From Sphingobacteriia bacterium (GTDB lineage Bacteria; Bacteroidota; Bacteroidia; B-17B0; Aurantibacillaceae), in the NCBI GenBank assembly GCA_009927275.1, contig RFNG01000119.1:1-47779 (forward strand): a DNA stretch of 47,779 nucleotides, read 5' to 3'. Each line of letters starts with the position of its first letter. Within the stretch, counting starts at the first letter, position 1. The notes beneath the pieces were generated by a model. That model saw only the letters and a program-made list of their open reading frames with translations, was not told where the DNA came from and ran no database searches. The translations under genes were made by a program, and so were the position numbers. Positions 45,158 to 47,779 of this stretch are shown piece after piece.

Positions 45158-46953
45158 TGCATTTCAAGGCTATCTTTATATTTTTTTTATTTTTAAAATT
45201 AAACTTTTATGCACAACCTATATCCGAATTAGATTCTGTACAGCTATATACAACAGATTTAAATTATGGAAACCAAAAAATTAAAATTAAAAGAGATACC
45301 TTATTAAAACCGGGCATTGCCCATATTAATATATTTCCTCTTGGGCAGTATGCCAGGCCCCAAGCGCCTTTTTTATCAGAGGCTTATATACCCAAAGCAA
45401 CAGGTTATCAGTTTCAAAATTTTAAACGAAACTTTTCAAATTTTGCTGATTCTGCTCTTAGCATTTACAGACCTAAATCGCTTCAAGTAAATATTCAGGC
45501 TATTGCAGGTAGTGGCGATTTTCAAAATTTAATTGTAAACTGGATACAGCCCTTAACACCTGCACTTACATATCAAATTATGTTTGAACGTTTTTCAGGT
45601 ATCGGACTGTTTAAAAACCAAAAAACTACCAGTACGCAATTTTACATTAAAACTTTTTTTCATCCTTTAAATAAACCCTATGGCGCTTGGTTACAACTTG
45701 CAGGCACAGATGTTAAAAGCGTTGAAAATGGAGGTGTTGATACGGTCTATTGGAATGATAGTATTGTAAAGCCCAATACACTCATACTACCCGTTCGGCT
45801 GTCAGATGCTAATTCGCGTTACCGTTTACAGCAATCTCAAATGGGATTTTGGTATTTGCCCATACCCAATAAAAATATTAAAACCGGTTTAAAAGCGGAT
45901 TTAAAACGCAACATCATCCAGTATCAAGATGCTGCAATTTACACGGATGCCTTTTATAGCAATGCATTTAGAGATACATTAATTACAAACGATTCGGTAC
46001 ATCATGAAAGTATTCAGGTTATACCTTATTTTAATTTTGTTTCGCCTAATGGTCAAAACCGGTTTTACATTCATTATCATTTTGATTACGAACATGTATA
46101 TTTTAAGCCCGACCGTTATTTACTCAATCAGGGTCTTACGGCACGTTATGCATACTGTACACTGGATACGTCTTGGATTTCTGCACTTGCAGTAAATTAT
46201 ATATACAGTGGCTATAACCAGGGCAATTACCGTATAGATGTAAATGGCGATAAATATTATAAGGGCAAAACACTAAAAATGCATGCCAGTATACAACAAC
46301 GTAAGCCAGTAGATATGATGCTGCTATATAATAGCAATCATTTTAAATGGGACAATAGCAAGGTTTTTACAGATGAATTTTGGATGAATTTTGATTTTAA
46401 TTTTCATATAAAAGATAATTTTAGTATGAGTGGTAGGCACGCCCAGGTTAAAAATTTTACTTTTTTGGATTCGATTTGTCAGCCTTTTCAAAACACTAAT
46501 TTTATTATTTTACAAAGCCTTCAAGTTAACTTTAAACACCTTACGGGTACTCATTTGGGCGCATTCGGACATATTGGATATCAAATCACATCCTCAATAA
46601 AATATTTGCCATTACCACCTTTATACGCCGGTTTAACTTTGTTTGTGCAGGGCCAGGCGTTTAAACATAATTTACATTGGCAATTTGGTATACAGGCCCA
46701 ATATTATAAATCCTTTATTACACAGTCCTATATGCCTGCATTGCAAAGTTTTTATTTGCCAAATCGATTTGCAAGCACTTCTACACCTTGGATAGATTTA
46801 TATTTTAGTGCCCGTATTCGTCCGGTTAATTTTTTTATACGTGCAGAAAATATATTATACGGATTAACACCCTCAACATTTACAATTATAGAAGGGTATC
46901 CACTACCAGGGCGTTTATTTCGGATGGGCTTACAATGGCCATTTAACGATTAA
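45154..46953 (+). CDS. Putative porin-like outer-membrane barrel protein
   Basis: The 599-aa product has a signal peptide (MMHFKAIFIFFLFLKLNFYAQP) and then alternating amphipathic strands rich in Tyr, Phe and Asn, ending with an aromatic-terminated strand near FRMGLQWPFND. It resembles the Bacteroidota putative porin family (Porin_10-like), by composition and by segments such as LSIYRPKSLQVNIQAI and FRDTLITNDSVHHESI; assignment is tentative. It is the last gene of the MCE unit, with a 4-bp overlap to the TPR lipoprotein gene. Confidence 0.75.
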   Translation: MMHFKAIFIFFLFLKLNFYAQPISELDSVQLYTTDLNYGNQKIKIKRDTLLKPGIAHINIFPLGQYARPQAPFLSEAYIPKATGYQFQNFKRNFSNFADSALSIYRPKSLQVNIQAIAGSGDFQNLIVNWIQPLTPALTYQIMFERFSGIGLFKNQKTTSTQFYIKTFFHPLNKPYGAWLQLAGTDVKSVENGGVDTVYWNDSIVKPNTLILPVRLSDANSRYRLQQSQMGFWYLPIPNKNIKTGLKADLKRNIIQYQDAAIYTDAFYSNAFRDTLITNDSVHHESIQVIPYFNFVSPNGQNRFYIHYHFDYEHVYFKPDRYLLNQGLTARYAYCTLDTSWISALAVNYIYSGYNQGNYRIDVNGDKYYKGKTLKMHASIQQRKPVDMMLLYNSNHFKWDNSKVFTDEFWMNFDFNFHIKDNFSMSGRHAQVKNFTFLDSICQPFQNTNFIILQSLQVNFKHLTGTHLGAFGHIGYQITSSIKYLPLPPLYAGLTLFVQGQAFKHNLHWQFGIQAQYYKSFITQSYMPALQSFYLPNRFASTSTPWIDLYFSARIRPVNFFIRAENILYGLTPSTFTIIEGYPLPGRLFRMGLQWPFND

Positions 46954-46961
46954 TATTTTTT

Positions 46962-46995
46962 ATCAAGGTGTTTGCCGTAAGCAATAATACTTGAT
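46962..46995 (+). terminator. Weak hairpin after the porin-like gene
   Basis: ATCAAG (46962-46967) and CTTGAT (46990-46995) can pair, with an inner TTGC/GCAA stem. It starts 8 nt after the stop at 46953. No T tract follows, so terminator function is doubtful. The rest of 46954-47209 is A/T-rich without a recognisable gene. Confidence 0.25.
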
Positions 46996-47209
46996 TATAT
47001 TAAAATTATATAACACTGTAATATTTTAAATTTTAAAAAATTCATGTTTTGCAATTGTAGTTAATATTAATAATGATAATAAATGCATTCTTAAAACACC
47101 TATAAAACCAAAAATAATAACACTAGTGTAGTTATAATTGATGTATGTTTAATCAAATTAGCTTAAATAACATTATACCTGCAAATGGATTATTTTTTTA
47201 AAATAAACT

Positions 47210-47779
47210 TTAGCAACCCATGGGCATTTCAATAATTATCAATTTTTTTATTTGGATGTTAGTACCTTTGGATAATCCATTTATTTTAAAAAAATAACGG
47301 TTTATACCTATTGTAATTGGATAGTCATTAAGTGATTTTACATCCTGAATTACATTAACCCATTCTATACCGCAATGTTTTCTTACATGTGCTTTTAAAC
47401 TATCCATATTTACTGTTGGAAAGCCTGAAATTGCTTTTTCAGAATACGCCATACACATGTATTTTCCTGATTTATTTATTTGTAAGGGCGTCCAGTTTGC
47501 ATAAACGTGAGCCCATGATGTTAAATCGCAATGCGCTCCTTCGTTCATGATACTAATACTGGTTTCGCAACTTTGAGTAATGCTATAGTTTGTCAAATTA
47601 TCTGAAAGTAGGGTTATATATTCATTTTTAATGTCTGTTTCAAGCGACGCATTCAGTATAACAGTGTCTGTCTTTATAATACTTTTGGATTTTAAATAAT
47701 CAGAATTGTATTCCTGATTTAATGTAACTGTAAAGCTCCCAAAATTTAATGTGGTGTAATTAATGTGCTTATCAGATAT
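47210..47779 (-). CDS. Unknown protein, truncated at the window edge
   Basis: An open frame on the minus strand runs from the right edge (first full codon 47779-47777) to a stop at 47210-47212: 189 residues, 5' end missing. I do not recognise it. The visible part has no repeats or membrane helix, contains four Cys plus a C-terminal Cys, and includes TSWAHVYANWTPLQINKSG and FKINGLSKGTNIQIKK. The TTG that could start a shorter version at 47596 is internal to this frame. A/T-rich codons match its neighbours. Confidence 0.7.
   Translation of the reverse strand: MSDKHINYTTLNFGSFTVTLNQEYNSDYLKSKSIIKTDTVILNASLETDIKNEYITLLSDNLTNYSITQSCETSISIMNEGAHCDLTSWAHVYANWTPLQINKSGKYMCMAYSEKAISGFPTVNMDSLKAHVRKHCGIEWVNVIQDVKSLNDYPITIGINRYFFKINGLSKGTNIQIKKLIIIEMPMGC

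Noticed and set aside
1-47779. Defence system, prophage, insertion sequence, CRISPR, rRNA or tRNA genes
   Set aside because: I looked for repeats, transposase-like proteins, tRNA cloverleaf patterns and rRNA segments and saw none.

Overview
The window is bacterial, about 38% GC by eye, and reads as Bacteroidota. The evidence is the merged S10-spc-alpha ribosomal operon preceded by what looks like the end of fusA, start codons without Shine-Dalgarno sites, promoters of the TTTG / TAnnTTTG type, zinc-free S14 and L36, and families typical of the phylum (GSCFA, DUF2400/TIGR02757, DAHP synthase fused to chorismate mutase, Tex, putative porin). Genes are packed tightly, many with ATGA overlaps or 2-nt gaps. 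I see no rRNA, tRNA, CRISPR array, insertion sequence or prophage. I cannot place it below phylum.

Layout. 1-14087 (+): rpsJ to rplQ, 28 ribosomal-protein, secretion, initiation-factor and RNA polymerase genes in canonical order, closed by an intrinsic terminator at 14104-14136. Its longer gaps (rplB-rpsS, rplP-rpmC, rpsN-rpsH, rpsK-rpsD) each hold an inverted repeat, and the rpsN-rpsH gap also has a good internal promoter. 14155-15015 (+): lipoprotein. 15005-15766 (-): DUF2400 protein, divergent from the radC-wecB-apt-acyl-CoA dehydrogenase-helical repeat protein-75 aa cluster (15797-20001, +). 20118-30152 (-): compact six-gene unit read dnaX, M16 peptidase, proline dehydrogenase, CCA-adding enzyme, GSCFA protein, aspS. 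30262-30965 (+): small secreted protein with a broken frame. 31049-34026 (-): tex-aroE. 34108-34473 (+) and 34562-34972 (-): two small exported proteins. 35057-36974 (-): rnhA-asnS. 37039-40504 (+): sucD with an unusual basic tail, a bleomycin-hydrolase-like peptidase, and DAHP synthase/chorismate mutase. 40491-41036 (-): SpoU methyltransferase. 41063-46953 (+): five coupled genes, MCE protein, two Fe-S proteins, TPR lipoprotein, outer-membrane barrel. 47210-47779 (-): truncated unknown gene.

Most genes are housekeeping: translation, DNA replication and repair, tRNA charging and maturation, shikimate pathway, TCA cycle and envelope. No complete novel defence or mobile system is visible. The best leads are: (1) four or five single-base frame breaks (secY twice, tRNA nucleotidyltransferase, the 30262 gene, the sucD tail), mostly at homopolymers; (2) -7 elements that repeatedly end about 4 nt before the start codon, suggesting leaderless mRNAs; (3) a Lys/Ser-rich tail on SucD; (4) a glycosylase-like motif in the DUF2400 protein divergent from radC; (5) the promoter-hairpin leader of rpsH; (6) the MCE/Fe-S/TPR/porin operon.
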